Positions 24,285-33,029 of a stretch of DNA of 64,000 nucleotides are shown here, in pieces. The stretch is from Bacillus sp. AZ43 (GTDB taxonomy: Bacteria; Actinomycetota; Actinomycetes; Mycobacteriales; Geodermatophilaceae). The stretch lies in NCBI GenBank assembly GCA_004570425.1, contig SPQJ01000023.1:1-64000 (forward strand), written 5' to 3'. The notes beneath the pieces are model-generated. The model ran no database searches, had not been told where the DNA came from, and saw only the letters and a program-made list of their open reading frames with translations. Position 1 is the first letter of the stretch. Each line of letters starts with the position of its first letter. The translations under genes and the position numbers were made by a program.

Positions 24285-25898
24285 GTGACTGCCTCTGTGC
24301 CAGGAACCCGGCCCGTCGTCCTGATCGCCGAAGAGCTCGCCCCCAGCGTGCTGGAGGTGCTCGGCAGCGACGTGGAGATCCGCCACGTCGACGGCGTGGA
24401 CCGCGGCGCGCTGCTGCCGGCGCTGGCCGACGCCGCCGCCGTGATGATCCGCAGCGCCACGCAGATCGACGCCGAGGCGCTCGCCGCCGCGCCCAGCCTG
24501 AAGGTCGTCGCGCGCGCCGGCATCGGCCTGGACAACGTCGACGTCGCCGCCGCCACCGAGCGGGGCGTGATGGTCGTCAACGCGCCGACGTCGAACATCG
24601 TCAGCGCCGCCGAGCACGCGGTCGCGCTGCTCCTCGCCGCCGCCCGGCAGATCCCCGCCGCCGACGCGTCCCTGCGCGAGGGCGCGTGGAAGCGCTCGAA
24701 GTTCATGGGCGTCGAGGTCACCGACAAGACCGTCGGTGTCGTGGGGCTGGGCCGCATCGGCATCCTCGTCGCCCAGCGGCTGGCCGCCTTCGGCGTCACG
24801 CTCATCGCCTACGACCCCTACATCCAGCCGGGCCGCGCCGCCCAGCTCGGCGTCCGGCTGGTCTCGCTGGAGGAGCTGCTCCGCGAGTCGGACTTCATCA
24901 CCATCCACCTGCCCAAGACGCCGGAGACGGTGGGCCTGATCGGCGCCGCGGAGCTGGCCACCACCAAGCGCGGCGTGATCATCGTCAACGCCGCCCGCGG
25001 CGGCCTGGTCGACGAGGCGGCGCTGGCCGAGGCGCTCTCCAGCGGGCAGGTGGGCGCGGCCGGGCTCGACGTCTACGCCAAGGAGCCGTGCACCGACAGC
25101 CCGCTGTTCGCCCTGCCGAACACCGTCGTGACCCCCCACCTGGGCGCCTCGACGACGGAGGCCCAGGACAAGGCCGGCACGGCGGTGGCCCGGTCGGTCC
25201 GGCTGGCGCTGCAGGGCGAGTTCGTGCCGGACGCCGTCAACGTCCAGGCCGGCGGGGTCGTCGCCGAGGACGTCCGGCCGGGGCTCCCGCTGGCCGAGAA
25301 GCTCGGCCGGGTGTTCACCGCCGTCGCCGGCGGCCTCGCCCAGTCGGTGAACGTCGAGGTCCGCGGCAAGATCGCCGAGTTCGACGTCTCGGTCGTCCAG
25401 CTGGCCGTGCTCAAGGGCGTCTTCTCCGACGTCGTCGAGGAGCAGGTCACCTACGTCAACGCCCCGCTGCTGGCCGAGCAGCGCGGCCTCGAGGTGTCCC
25501 TCGCCAGCGACGTCGAGAGCCCCGACTACCGGAACCTGATCACCGTGCGCGGCGCGATGGCCGACGGCCGGGCGCTCACGGTCTCGGGCACCCTCTTCGG
25601 CAAGAACCAGGTGCCGAAGCTGACCGAGGTCGACGGGTTCGACGTCGACCTCGACCTGTCGGGCTACCTGCTGTTCTTCGTGTACACCGACCGCCCCGGC
25701 GTCGTCGGCACGGTCGGTGCCGCGCTCGGTGAGGCCGGCGTGAACATCGCCGGCGCGCAGGTCAGCCGGACGACGCGGGGCGGCGAGGCCCTCATGGCCG
25801 TCACCGTCGACAGCCGCGTGCCCGCCGAGCTGCTGGGCGACATCGCCGGGCGCATCGGCGCCCGCGAGGCCCGCGCCGCCGACCTCAACCCCCTCTGA
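24285..25898 (+). CDS. serA: D-3-phosphoglycerate dehydrogenase SerA
   Basis: First step of serine synthesis: 3-phosphoglycerate to 3-phosphohydroxypyruvate with NAD+. The 537-residue product is the long form: catalytic domain with [12 protein letters not shown], Rossmann [10 protein letters not shown] (about 150), [13 protein letters not shown] and the catalytic His in VTPHLGAST, then the intervening allosteric domain and a C-terminal ACT domain (about 460-537; [14 protein letters not shown]) for serine feedback. GTG 24285 follows the leaderless promoter; the longer upstream frame is a shadow of the membrane-protein gene. leuB follows after 17 bases. Confidence 0.97.
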   Translation: MTASVPGTRPVVLIAEELAPSVLEVLGSDVEIRHVDGVDRGALLPALADAAAVMIRSATQIDAEALAAAPSLKVVARAGIGLDNVDVAAATERGVMVVNAPTSNIVSAAEHAVALLLAAARQIPAADASLREGAWKRSKFMGVEVTDKTVGVVGLGRIGILVAQRLAAFGVTLIAYDPYIQPGRAAQLGVRLVSLEELLRESDFITIHLPKTPETVGLIGAAELATTKRGVIIVNAARGGLVDEAALAEALSSGQVGAAGLDVYAKEPCTDSPLFALPNTVVTPHLGASTTEAQDKAGTAVARSVRLALQGEFVPDAVNVQAGGVVAEDVRPGLPLAEKLGRVFTAVAGGLAQSVNVEVRGKIAEFDVSVVQLAVLKGVFSDVVEEQVTYVNAPLLAEQRGLEVSLASDVESPDYRNLITVRGAMADGRALTVSGTLFGKNQVPKLTEVDGFDVDLDLSGYLLFFVYTDRPGVVGTVGAALGEAGVNIAGAQVSRTTRGGEALMAVTVDSRVPAELLGDIAGRIGAREARAADLNPL

Positions 25899-25915
25899 GA
25901 CCAGGAGTCGAACCC

Positions 25916-26938
25916 ATGCGCTTGGCAGTGATCGCCGGAGACGGCATCGGCCCGGAGGTCGTCGCCGAGGGCCTCAAGGTCCTGGGGGCGGTCGCGCCCG
26001 ACATCGAGCCCACCCACTACGACCTGGGCGCCATGCGCTGGCAGCGCACCGGCGAGCTGCTCCCCGACACCGTCGTCGAGGAGCTCCGCGGGCACGACGC
26101 GATCCTGCTCGGCGCCATCGGCGACCCGAGCGTGCCGCCGGGCATCCTGGAGCGCGGGCTGCTGCTCCGGCTGCGCTTCGAGCTCGACCACCACGTCAAC
26201 CTCCGCCCGGCGCGGCTGTACGACGGCGTGACCAGCCCGCTGGCCGACCCCGGCCCCATCGACATGCTCTGCGTGCGCGAGGGGACCGAGGGTCCGTACG
26301 TGGGCAACGGCGGCGTGCTCCGCAAGGACACCCCGCAGGAGGTCGCCACCGAGGTCAGCCTCAACACGGCGTTCGGTGTCGAGCGCGTGGTGCGCTACGC
26401 CTTCGAGCGGGCCGTCGCCCGGCCGCGCAAGCACCTCACGCTGATCCACAAGACCAACGTGCTCAGCCACGCCGGCGGGCTCTGGTCGCGCACGGTGGAG
26501 GAGGTGTCCGCGGAGTTCCCCGAGGTCACCGTCGCCTACCAGCACGTCGACGCCGCCTCGATGTTCTTCATCACCGACCCCGGCCGCTACGACGTGATCG
26601 TCACCGACAACCTCTTCGGCGACATCGTCACCGACATCGCCGCCGCGGTCACCGGCGGCATCGGGCTGGCGGCCAGCGGCAACCTCGACGCGTCCGGCAC
26701 CAACCCGAGCATGTTCGAGCCCGTGCACGGCTCGGCGCCGGACATCGCCGGCCAGGGGATCGCCGACCCGACCGCGACCGTCCTGTCGGTGGGTCTGCTG
26801 CTGGAGCACCTGGGCCGGACCGAGCAGGCGAAGAAGGTCAACGCCGCGGTGGCCTTCGACCTGTCCACCCGGACCCCGCAGGGGCCGGTCCGCACGGCCG
26901 ACGTCGGCGACCGGCTGGCCGCGCTCGCCGGGGGCTAG
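25916..26938 (+). CDS. leuB: 3-isopropylmalate dehydrogenase LeuB
   Basis: NAD-dependent oxidative decarboxylase of the leucine pathway; homologues also act on 3-methylmalate in the citramalate route to isoleucine. The 340-residue product begins [15 protein letters not shown] and contains RRL-type substrate residues ([19 protein letters not shown]), [11 protein letters not shown], and the Mg-binding [16 protein letters not shown] 25916 has CAGGAG upstream. It directly precedes the attenuated cimA gene. Confidence 0.97.
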   Translation: MRLAVIAGDGIGPEVVAEGLKVLGAVAPDIEPTHYDLGAMRWQRTGELLPDTVVEELRGHDAILLGAIGDPSVPPGILERGLLLRLRFELDHHVNLRPARLYDGVTSPLADPGPIDMLCVREGTEGPYVGNGGVLRKDTPQEVATEVSLNTAFGVERVVRYAFERAVARPRKHLTLIHKTNVLSHAGGLWSRTVEEVSAEFPEVTVAYQHVDAASMFFITDPGRYDVIVTDNLFGDIVTDIAAAVTGGIGLAASGNLDASGTNPSMFEPVHGSAPDIAGQGIADPTATVLSVGLLLEHLGRTEQAKKVNAAVAFDLSTRTPQGPVRTADVGDRLAALAGG

Positions 26939-26993
26939 GCCCGCGGGAGGCCGGCGGGCGGGGCAGCACGGTCCCGTTCGCCGGCCCCCGTGG

Positions 26994-26999
26994 TTTACT
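26994..26999 (+). promoter_or_regulatory. -10 box (TTTACT) of the cimA leader transcript
   Basis: TTTACT ends 8 bases before the leader-peptide ATG at 27008, the same spacing as the leaderless genes, so the attenuator transcript probably begins at that ATG. Confidence 0.5.
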
Positions 27000-27007
27000 C
27001 CTCGGTG

Positions 27008-27037
27008 ATGTCCGCCACCAGCAGCATTATCGCCTAG
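27008..27037 (+). CDS. cimA leader peptide (tandem Ile codons, attenuator)
   Basis: A 9-residue reading frame, MSATSSIIA, whose ATT ATC codons (27026-27031) are adjacent isoleucines; ATT is a rare codon in this genome. It stops at TAG 27035-27037, inside the first base of the following hairpin. It precedes citramalate synthase, the committed enzyme of a threonine-independent isoleucine route, so Ile-tRNA sensing makes biological sense. The end of this leader (GCCTAGCGCG) is identical to that of the ilvB leader. Too short for normal gene callers; expression is inferred. Confidence 0.75.
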   Translation: MSATSSIIA

Positions 27038-27094
27038 CGCGCAGTCCCTCCCGACTGCGCGCAGACCTCCCGTTCCCGGGGGGTCTTTTTGTTT
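27037..27094 (+). promoter_or_regulatory. Transcription attenuator upstream of cimA
   Basis: First hairpin GCGCGCAGTC (27037-27046) pairs perfectly with 27053-27062. A second hairpin pairs AGACCTCCC (27063-27071) with 27078-27086 (one T-G wobble) and ends in TTTTT then GTTT (27086-27094), an intrinsic terminator. The geometry mirrors the ilvB attenuator: leader stop in hairpin 1, then the terminator directly after. An antiterminator pairing is not evident by eye. Confidence 0.75.
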
Positions 27095-27129
27095 GCCGGG
27101 ACCCTCCCGAACCCCACCAGGAGACCGTC

Positions 27130-28746
27130 GTGACCGCCACCGACTTCCACGTCTTCGACACCACCCTGCGCGACGGCGCCCAGCGGGAGGGCGTGAGCTA
27201 CTCCGTCGCGGACAAGCTGGCCGTCGCCCGCCTCCTCGACGAGATCGGGGTGGGGTTCATCGAGGGCGGCTGGCCGGGCGCGCTGCCCAAGGACACCGAG
27301 TTCTTCTCCCGCGCCCGCACCGAGCTCAAGCTCCGGCACGCGCAGCTCGTGGCCTTCGGGGCGACGCGCAAGGCCGGGGTGCGGGTCGAGGACGACCTGC
27401 AGGTGCGCGCGCTGCTCGACGCCGAGACGCCGGTCGTCTGCCTGGTGGCGAAGTCCGACGTCCGCCACGTCCGGGAGGCGCTGCGGACGACGCTGGAGGA
27501 GAACCTCGCGATGGTCGCCGACACGGTGGCCTTCCTCGTCGGCCACGGCCGGCGGGTCTTCGTCGACTGCGAGCACTTCTTCGACGGCTACGCCGCCGAC
27601 CCCGACTACGGCGTGCGGGTCCTCGAGGCGGCGTTCGCCGCCGGCGCGGAGGTCGGCGTCCTGTGCGACACCAACGGCGGGATGCTGCCGATGGGCGTCG
27701 GCCGGGTGGTGGCCGACGTCCGGGCCCACACCACGGGGAAGCTCGGCATCCACTGCCAGGACGACACCGGCTGCGCGGTCGCCAACACGCTCGCGGCCGT
27801 CGAGGCAGGGGTCACGCACGTGCAGGGGACGGCGAACGGCTACGGCGAGCGGGCGGGCAACGCCGACACGTTCGTCCTGATCGCCAACCTGGTGACCAAG
27901 ATGGGGCTGCCGGTCGTCCCGGCCGAGTGCCTGCCCGAGCTGCAGCGGGTGAGCCACGCGATCGCGGAGCTGGCCAACATCGCCCCGGACGACCACCAGC
28001 CGTTCGTGGGCGCCTCGGCCTTCGCACACAAGGCGGGCCTGCACGCCAGCGCGATCAAGGTCAGCCCCGAGCTCTACAACCACCTCGACCCGGCGGTCGT
28101 GGGCAACGACATGCGCATCCTGGTCACCGAGATGGCCGGCCGCGCGTCGGTGGAGCTCAAGGGCCGCGAGCTCGGCGTGGACCTGGCCGGTCACGCCGAC
28201 GCGATCGGCCGGGTGGTCGACCGGGTCAAGGTCCTCGAGGCCGACGGCTGGTCGTTCGAGGCCGCCGACGCCTCCTTCGAGCTGCTGCTGCGCTCCCAGC
28301 TGCCCGACGCCCCGGCCCCGCTGTTCGAGCTGGAGAGCTACCGGACGTCGGTGGAGCACTGGGGGAACGGGGTCGTGGTCAGCGAGGCCACGGTGAAGGT
28401 GCACGTCGACGGGGAGCGGATCATCAGCACCGCCGAGGGCAACGGCCCGGTCAACGCCCTGGACAACGCCCTGCGGCAGGCGCTGGTGGGCCGCTACCCC
28501 CAGCTCGCCGACGTCTCGCTGGCCGACTACAAGGTGCGCATCCTCGGCTGGCGGGGCGGGACGAGCGCCACCACGCGGGTGCTGATCGACACCACCGACG
28601 GGGTCCGCGAGTGGACGACCGTGGGTGTCCACGACAACGTGGTCGAGGCGTCCTGGCACGCGTTGGTCGACGCCCTGACGTACGCCGTGGTGCGCGGTCG
28701 TCCGTCGTCGCCCGAGGCGGGTCACGGAGCCGTCACGGTCGTTTGA
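27130..28746 (+). CDS. cimA: (R)-citramalate synthase CimA
   Basis: Condenses pyruvate and acetyl-CoA to citramalate, feeding 2-oxobutyrate and isoleucine without threonine deaminase. The 538-residue product has the DRE-TIM start FDTTLRDGAQREG, HCQDDTGCAVANT metal-binding His region, GYGERAGNAD, and a C-terminal LeuA-type regulatory domain (about 400-530), where isoleucine would bind. The DGAQREG and GERAGN motifs and the 'FVGASAFAHKAGLHASA' region match the CimA branch rather than LeuA. GTG 27130 has AGGAG 8 bases upstream. Expression is probably controlled by the Ile-codon attenuator. Alternative: homocitrate or isopropylmalate synthase paralogue, less likely. Confidence 0.93.
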   Translation: MTATDFHVFDTTLRDGAQREGVSYSVADKLAVARLLDEIGVGFIEGGWPGALPKDTEFFSRARTELKLRHAQLVAFGATRKAGVRVEDDLQVRALLDAETPVVCLVAKSDVRHVREALRTTLEENLAMVADTVAFLVGHGRRVFVDCEHFFDGYAADPDYGVRVLEAAFAAGAEVGVLCDTNGGMLPMGVGRVVADVRAHTTGKLGIHCQDDTGCAVANTLAAVEAGVTHVQGTANGYGERAGNADTFVLIANLVTKMGLPVVPAECLPELQRVSHAIAELANIAPDDHQPFVGASAFAHKAGLHASAIKVSPELYNHLDPAVVGNDMRILVTEMAGRASVELKGRELGVDLAGHADAIGRVVDRVKVLEADGWSFEAADASFELLLRSQLPDAPAPLFELESYRTSVEHWGNGVVVSEATVKVHVDGERIISTAEGNGPVNALDNALRQALVGRYPQLADVSLADYKVRILGWRGGTSATTRVLIDTTDGVREWTTVGVHDNVVEASWHALVDALTYAVVRGRPSSPEAGHGAVTVV

Positions 28747-28765
28747 CGTGACCTGGCGCACGCCA

Positions 28766-28771
28766 TAGGTT
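28766..28771 (+). promoter_or_regulatory. -10 box (TAGGTT) of the substrate-binding-protein operon
   Basis: TAGGTT lies 15 bases before the 19-bp palindrome and about 60 bases before the ATG of the lipoprotein gene, so transcription would begin just upstream of the palindrome. Confidence 0.45.
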
Positions 28772-28786
28772 TCAAGGAGAGAACAA

Positions 28787-28805
28787 GTGTTCGCTATGCG
28801 AACAC
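28787..28805. promoter_or_regulatory. Perfect 19-bp palindrome, candidate operator
   Basis: GTGTTCGCTATGCGAACAC is an 8-3-8 perfect inverted repeat lying directly downstream of the putative -10 box and upstream of the ribosome-binding site AAGGAG. Position and symmetry suggest a repressor site (GntR/FadR- or TetR-like spacing). No regulator gene is adjacent. It could alternatively form an RNA hairpin in the 5' UTR. Confidence 0.6.
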
Positions 28806-28831
28806 GGCCGTCGTCCGGCAAAGGAGCCCCC

Positions 28832-29812
28832 ATGCGCCGCCTGCTCACCTCGATCGCTGCCCTGGCACTGCTCGCCCCGCTCGCCGCCTGCGGTGGAGAC
28901 GACTCCTCGGCCGAGGGGGGAGGTGGCTCGGGCGGCGAGCAGGAGATGCGGTCGATCCGGGTGGGCACCATCCCGATCGTCGACACCGCCGCCATCTACC
29001 TCGGTGTCGAGCAGGGCTTCTTCGAGGACCGCAACATCGACGTCGAGCTGGTCCCCGGCTCCGGTGGCGCCGCCGCCGTCCCGGGCGTCGTGTCCGGCGA
29101 CTTCGACTTCTCGTTCGGCAACGTGACCTCGATCCTGCTGGCCCAGTCGCAGGGCCTGCCGCTGGGGATCGTGGCCAACGGGGTGGCGACCACCGGCGAC
29201 GCCGAGGGCGACTTCTCCCAGGTGATGGTCCCGGCCGACAGCCCGATCCAGGACGTCGCCGCCCTCCAGGGGAAGACCATCTCGGTCAACAACCTCAAGA
29301 ACATCGGTGAGGTGACCATCCGCAAGGCGATCGAGGACGCAGGCGGCGACCCGCAGGACGTCACCTTCGTCGAGATGCCCTTCCCGGACATGCCGGCCGC
29401 CCTGGCCGGAGGCCAGATCGACGCCGCGTGGCTGGTCGAGCCGTTCGTCACCGTGGCCGGTGGCCAGGGGGCCCGCTCGGTCCTGGCGCCGTTCGCCGAG
29501 CCGGTCCCGGACCTGACGGTCGCCGTCTACTTCACCACCCAGCAGATGATCCAGGAGGACCCCGAGCTGGTGGAGGACTTCCGGGCCGCCATGCAGGAGT
29601 CGCTCGCCTACGCCAACGAGAACCCCGACGAGATCCGGCGGATCATCCTCACCTACACCCAGGTGCCGGCCGAGGCCGCCGAGGCCATCGCCCTGCCGTC
29701 CTTCCCGGAGGAGGTCAACTGGGACTCGGTGGAGACCGTCGCCGAGCTGATGCAGGAGTTCGGCATCACCGAGGAGGCGGCCGACGTCGACGCGCTGAAG
29801 GCGACCGACTGA
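28832..29812 (+). CDS. ABC transporter substrate-binding lipoprotein (NMT1/SsuA-like)
   Basis: A 326-residue periplasmic-type binding protein anchored by a lipobox (LAPLAAC about residues 13-19) after a basic MRRLL start. The mature part begins after a Ser/Gly/Glu linker and shows the NMT1/ThiY/SsuA fold: IRVGTIPIVDTAAIYLGVEQGFF, AAAVPGVVSGDFDFSFGN, KTISVNNLKNIGEVTIRKA, ALAGGQIDAAWLVEPF. Family members bind nitrate/sulfonate/taurine or hydroxymethylpyrimidine. No permease or ATPase is adjacent, so its partners are elsewhere. ATG 28832 is chosen from AAGGAG and the signal peptide; a GTG at 28787 would start within the palindrome. Linked to the decarboxylase downstream. Confidence 0.9.
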   Translation: MRRLLTSIAALALLAPLAACGGDDSSAEGGGGSGGEQEMRSIRVGTIPIVDTAAIYLGVEQGFFEDRNIDVELVPGSGGAAAVPGVVSGDFDFSFGNVTSILLAQSQGLPLGIVANGVATTGDAEGDFSQVMVPADSPIQDVAALQGKTISVNNLKNIGEVTIRKAIEDAGGDPQDVTFVEMPFPDMPAALAGGQIDAAWLVEPFVTVAGGQGARSVLAPFAEPVPDLTVAVYFTTQQMIQEDPELVEDFRAAMQESLAYANENPDEIRRIILTYTQVPAEAAEAIALPSFPEEVNWDSVETVAELMQEFGITEEAADVDALKATD

Positions 29813-29815
29813 CCC

Positions 29816-31450
29816 GTGGGCGAGCCGACCACCCCCTCCGCCGCGCCCGTGCCGACGGTCCGTGAGGCCACGCTGGACGTGTTCCGGCGCCTGGGCCTGA
29901 CGACGATCTTCGCCAACCCGGGCTCGACCGAGGTGCCCTTCCTCACCGGGCTCCCCGACGACATCCGGTTCGTCCTGGCCCTGCACGAGGGATCGGTGGT
30001 CGGTGTCGCCACCGGCTGGGCGATCGCCAACGAGCGACCCGCCCTGGTGAACCTGCACACCACCGCGGGCCTGGGCAACGCCGTCGGCGCCCTGGCCACC
30101 GCCCGGGTCAACCGGGCCCCCCTGGTCGTGCTGGTCGGCCAGCAGGACCGCCGGCACCTGGCCCTCGAGCCGTTCCTCACGGGACGGCTCGAGGGCCTGG
30201 CCGGCGACTACCCGGTCTGGGTCAACACCCCGGCCACCGCCCAGGACGTGCCCGGCGCCATCGCCCGGGCCTACCACGAGGCGGTCACCGCCCGCGGGCC
30301 GGCGATCGTCATCGTCCCGATGGACGACTGGGCCCAGCCGGTGACCGGGACCGGGCCGGCGGCCGCGCCGGCGCAGGTGCGGCGCCCCGCCGGGGTCGAC
30401 GAGCAGACGCTCACCGAGGTCACCGCGCTGCTCGACGGCGCCCGCGCGCCGCTGCTCGTCGTCGGCGCCGGGGCCGACACCGCGGGCACCCGGGCCGCCC
30501 TGGTCGAGCTCTCGGAGAAGCTCGACGCCCCGGTCCGCCAGGAGGCGTTCGGCGCCCGCGCCGGCTTCCCGCAGGACCACCCGAACTACCAGGGGCTGCT
30601 GCCCGCCGCCCGCGGACGGCTGCGCGGCGCGCTCGAGGGTCACGACGTGGTGCTCGTCGTCGGCGCCCCGGTGTTCCGCCAGTACCCGTTCGAGCCCGGC
30701 CCGTTCGTCGCCGACGGCGTCCGGATCGTCGAGGTCAGCCAGGATCCGGCCGAGGTGCACCGGAGCCCCGCCGACCTCGCCGTCCTCACCGATCCCCACG
30801 TGTTCTGCGCCGCGCTGGCCGAGCGGGTCTCGCCCCGCCGGCCGTCGGGCCGGCCGCCCCGGGTCGTGCCGACGGTCCCGCCGCCCGGCCCGGGGGAGCC
30901 GATGCGCGCACCGCACGTGTTCGCCCTGCTGGCCGAGCGCACCGACCGCGACACCGTGGTGGTGGAGGAGACGCCCTCCACCCGCCAGGTGCTCGAGGAG
31001 ATGCTCCCGTCGCGCGAGCCGCTGGGCTACCTCGGCGTCGCCATGGGCGGGCTCGGGTTCGGGATGCCGGCCGCGATCGGCGTGCGGATGGCCCGTCCGG
31101 ACCGGCCGGTCATCGCCATCCTCGGCGACGGCTCCTCGATGTACGCCGTCCAGTCGCTGTGGACGGCGGCCAACTACGGCGTGGGCGCGCTGTTCATCGT
31201 CTTCGCCAACGGCGGCTACGCGATCATGGACAAGCTCGCCGAGCGGGCCGGCGGCAAGGCGCCCTGGCCGGGCTTCCCCGGGATCCGGCTCTCCGCGCTG
31301 GCCACCGCCCTCGGCTGCCCCGCGCAGCGGATCAGCAGCTACGAGCAGCTGCTGGAGGTCCTCGACGACGTCCTGCCGCGGCTGCGCGACATGGACGCCC
31401 CCCTGCTGCTCGACATCGACGTCGCCCCCGAACGGGAGTTCAACCCCTGA
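29816..31450 (+). CDS. mdlC: Benzoylformate-decarboxylase-like ThDP enzyme
   Basis: A 544-residue ThDP-dependent decarboxylase. N-terminal ANPGSTEVPFL keeps the Ser (BFD Ser26 equivalent), ALHEGSVVG has the cofactor-activating Glu, and NLHTTAGLGN has the His70 equivalent; the ThDP motif is GDGSSMYAVQSLWTAANYG ... FANGGYAIMD. From memory of the Pseudomonas putida enzyme, the second catalytic His (His281) aligns with Tyr in VFRQYPFEPG, so true benzoylformate activity is uncertain. GTG 29816 follows the lipoprotein stop by 3 bases, indicating coupling. The pair suggests uptake and decarboxylation of an aromatic or keto acid. Gene symbol is by family similarity. Confidence 0.78.
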   Translation: MGEPTTPSAAPVPTVREATLDVFRRLGLTTIFANPGSTEVPFLTGLPDDIRFVLALHEGSVVGVATGWAIANERPALVNLHTTAGLGNAVGALATARVNRAPLVVLVGQQDRRHLALEPFLTGRLEGLAGDYPVWVNTPATAQDVPGAIARAYHEAVTARGPAIVIVPMDDWAQPVTGTGPAAAPAQVRRPAGVDEQTLTEVTALLDGARAPLLVVGAGADTAGTRAALVELSEKLDAPVRQEAFGARAGFPQDHPNYQGLLPAARGRLRGALEGHDVVLVVGAPVFRQYPFEPGPFVADGVRIVEVSQDPAEVHRSPADLAVLTDPHVFCAALAERVSPRRPSGRPPRVVPTVPPPGPGEPMRAPHVFALLAERTDRDTVVVEETPSTRQVLEEMLPSREPLGYLGVAMGGLGFGMPAAIGVRMARPDRPVIAILGDGSSMYAVQSLWTAANYGVGALFIVFANGGYAIMDKLAERAGGKAPWPGFPGIRLSALATALGCPAQRISSYEQLLEVLDDVLPRLRDMDAPLLLDIDVAPEREFNP

Positions 31451-31453
31451 CGG

Positions 31454-31783
31454 TCAGCCGCGCGGCTGGATCTCGCCCATCGGCCCGAAGCCCGGGACCT
31501 CGGGCGCGTCGACGTAGATGATCTGCGGCTGCGCGGCCACGAGGTCGGGGGCCTTCTCGACGAAGTCCCTGAACGCCTGGGTGCGGACGTGCGCCGCGCC
31601 GGCGTCGGCGTCGCGGAACCCCTCGATGCACACCCAGGTGCCCGGTTCCTCGACGCTGCGCGACCACTCGAAGAACAGGCTGCCCTCCTCGGCGTTCACC
31701 GCGCGGGCGTAGTCGGCGGCCAGCGCCGCCCACTCGTCCTCGCGCTCGGGACGGACGGGCATCTTCACGACGATGAGGATCAT
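31454..31783 (-). CDS. ABM-domain (quinol monooxygenase-like) protein
   Basis: A 109-residue antibiotic-biosynthesis-monooxygenase (ABM/YgiN-like) ferredoxin-like protein: MILIVVKMPVRPEREDEW, then GSLFFEWSRS and the typical HVRTQAFRDFV repeat region. Such proteins act as small cofactor-free monooxygenases or dimeric enzymes on quinones. ATG 31783 has AAGGAG 5 bases upstream. It follows the VOC gene after 10 bases on the same strand, forming a two-gene operon, and ends 4 bases from the decarboxylase gene (convergent). Confidence 0.85.
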   Translation of the reverse strand: MILIVVKMPVRPEREDEWAALAADYARAVNAEEGSLFFEWSRSVEEPGTWVCIEGFRDADAGAAHVRTQAFRDFVEKAPDLVAAQPQIIYVDAPEVPGFGPMGEIQPRG

Positions 31784-31793
31784 CGGAGCTCCT

Positions 31794-32174
31794 TCACAGC
31801 GGGTCGAGCCTGCGGCGCAGCAGGCAGAACTGGTTGCCCTCGGGATCGGCCAGCACGTGCCACCCCTCGTCGCCGGTCTGGCCGACGTCCGCCGGCGTCG
31901 CGCCGAGCGCCAGCAGCCGCTCCAGCTCGGCGTCCTGGTCGCGGTCGGTGGGGTTGACGTCGATGTGCAGGCGCCGCTTGCCGGGGGTCGGGTCCGCGAC
32001 CGGGCCGAAGACCAGCGTCGGCGCCGGGCCGCCGAAACCGGCCTCGGGGCCGATCTCCACCGAGCCGTCGTCCTCCCTGCCCAGGACGCGGTAGTCCAGG
32101 ACGGCGGCCCAGAAGGCGGCGAGCGCCTCGGGGTCGCGGCTGTCGATCACGAGCTCGGAGAAGCGGCAGGCCAT
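31794..32174 (-). CDS. VOC-family (glyoxalase-like) protein
   Basis: A 126-residue VOC fold protein with paired beta-alpha-beta modules: [18 protein letters not shown] at the start and [16 protein letters not shown] at the end, typical of glyoxalase/bleomycin-resistance-like proteins with GDEGWHVL metal-site region. Catalytic role unknown. ATG 32174 has TATCGT 6 bases upstream (leaderless). It is divergent from the FAH hydrolase across a 42-base gap. Confidence 0.85.
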   Translation of the reverse strand: MACRFSELVIDSRDPEALAAFWAAVLDYRVLGREDDGSVEIGPEAGFGGPAPTLVFGPVADPTPGKRRLHIDVNPTDRDQDAELERLLALGATPADVGQTGDEGWHVLADPEGNQFCLLRRRLDPL

Positions 32175-32180
32175 GCGCGG

Positions 32181-32186
32181 ACGATA
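32181..32186 (-). promoter_or_regulatory. -10 box (TATCGT, minus strand), leaderless VOC gene
   Basis: TATCGT on the minus strand ends 6 bases before ATG 32174. It pairs with the divergent plus-strand TAACCT at 32205 in a 42-base intergenic region. Confidence 0.5.
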
Positions 32187-32204
32187 GGCACGGACGGGCC
32201 CGTC

Positions 32205-32210
32205 TAACCT
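32205..32210 (+). promoter_or_regulatory. -10 box (TAACCT), leaderless FAH gene
   Basis: TAACCT ends 6 bases before GTG 32217. It probably drives the FAH-gltX-CPBP operon, as these genes overlap. Confidence 0.5.
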
Positions 32211-32216
32211 CGGGGC

Positions 32217-33029
32217 GTGCGCATCGTCCGTTTCGCCTCGCCCCAGGGCATGTCCTTCGGCGTCCTCGACGGGGACGGCCAGGTCGCCCAGATCGAGGGC
32301 CACCCCTTCGGCCGGATCTCCTTCACCGGCCAGCGGTTCCCGCAGGCCGACGTCCGGCTGCTCTCGCCGATCCTGCCCAGCAAGGTGGTCTGCGTCGGCA
32401 AGAACTACGCCGCCCACGTCGCGGAGATGAAGACGGGGGACGCCCCGAAGGAGCCGCTGCTCTTCCTCAAGCCGTCGACCTCGGTCATCGGCCCCGGCGA
32501 CGCCATCCGGATCCCGCCGGGCAGCACCAACGTGCACCACGAGGCGGAGCTGGCCGTCGTCATCGGCGCCCGCGGGGCACGCAACGTCACCCCGGAGCAG
32601 GCCGGCGCGAGCATCTTCGGCTACACGATCGGCAACGACGTGACCGAGCGGGACATGCAGCGGAACGACGGGCAGTGGACCCGCGCCAAGGGCTTCGACT
32701 CGTTCTGCCCGATCGGTCCCTGGATCGAGACCGATCTCGGCGCGCTCGGCCTCGACCCGGCCGACCTCGAGGTCACCTGCACCGTCGACGGCGAGCTGCG
32801 CCAGCAGGGGCGCACCAGCCAGCTGCTCTTCGACGTGCCGACCCTGATCTCCTACATCTCGCAGGTGATGACGCTCCTGCCCGGAGACGTCGTCCTCACC
32901 GGCACCCCGTCCGGCGTGGGCCCGATCCGCCCCGGCCAGAAGGTCGACGTGACGATCGAGGGGCTCGGCACGCTCACCAACGGCGTCGCCGCGGCCGAGG
33001 CCGTCTCCACCGCGGGCGGCGCCCGATGA
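32217..33029 (+). CDS. Fumarylacetoacetate hydrolase family protein
   Basis: A 270-residue FAH-superfamily enzyme (acylpyruvase / 2-hydroxyhepta-2,4-diene-1,7-dioate isomerase-like). The core runs [16 protein letters not shown], then [11 protein letters not shown] (metal-binding Glu) and [14 protein letters not shown], with [17 protein letters not shown]. Acts on C-C bonds of keto-enol acids or acylpyruvates; substrate unknown. GTG 32217 follows the TAACCT box. It overlaps gltX by 4 bases; the M. tuberculosis homologue (Rv2993c) is also next to gltX. Confidence 0.93.
   Translation: MRIVRFASPQGMSFGVLDGDGQVAQIEGHPFGRISFTGQRFPQADVRLLSPILPSKVVCVGKNYAAHVAEMKTGDAPKEPLLFLKPSTSVIGPGDAIRIPPGSTNVHHEAELAVVIGARGARNVTPEQAGASIFGYTIGNDVTERDMQRNDGQWTRAKGFDSFCPIGPWIETDLGALGLDPADLEVTCTVDGELRQQGRTSQLLFDVPTLISYISQVMTLLPGDVVLTGTPSGVGPIRPGQKVDVTIEGLGTLTNGVAAAEAVSTAGGAR

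Noticed and set aside
26939-27129. T-box riboswitch upstream of cimA
   Set aside because: No T-box consensus (AGGGUGGNACCGCG) or specifier loop; leader peptide and terminator fit attenuation.
28787-28805. LexA/SOS box
   Set aside because: The actinobacterial SOS box has CGAAC...GTTCG arms; here the arms are the other way round (GTTCGC...GCGAAC), so it does not fit.
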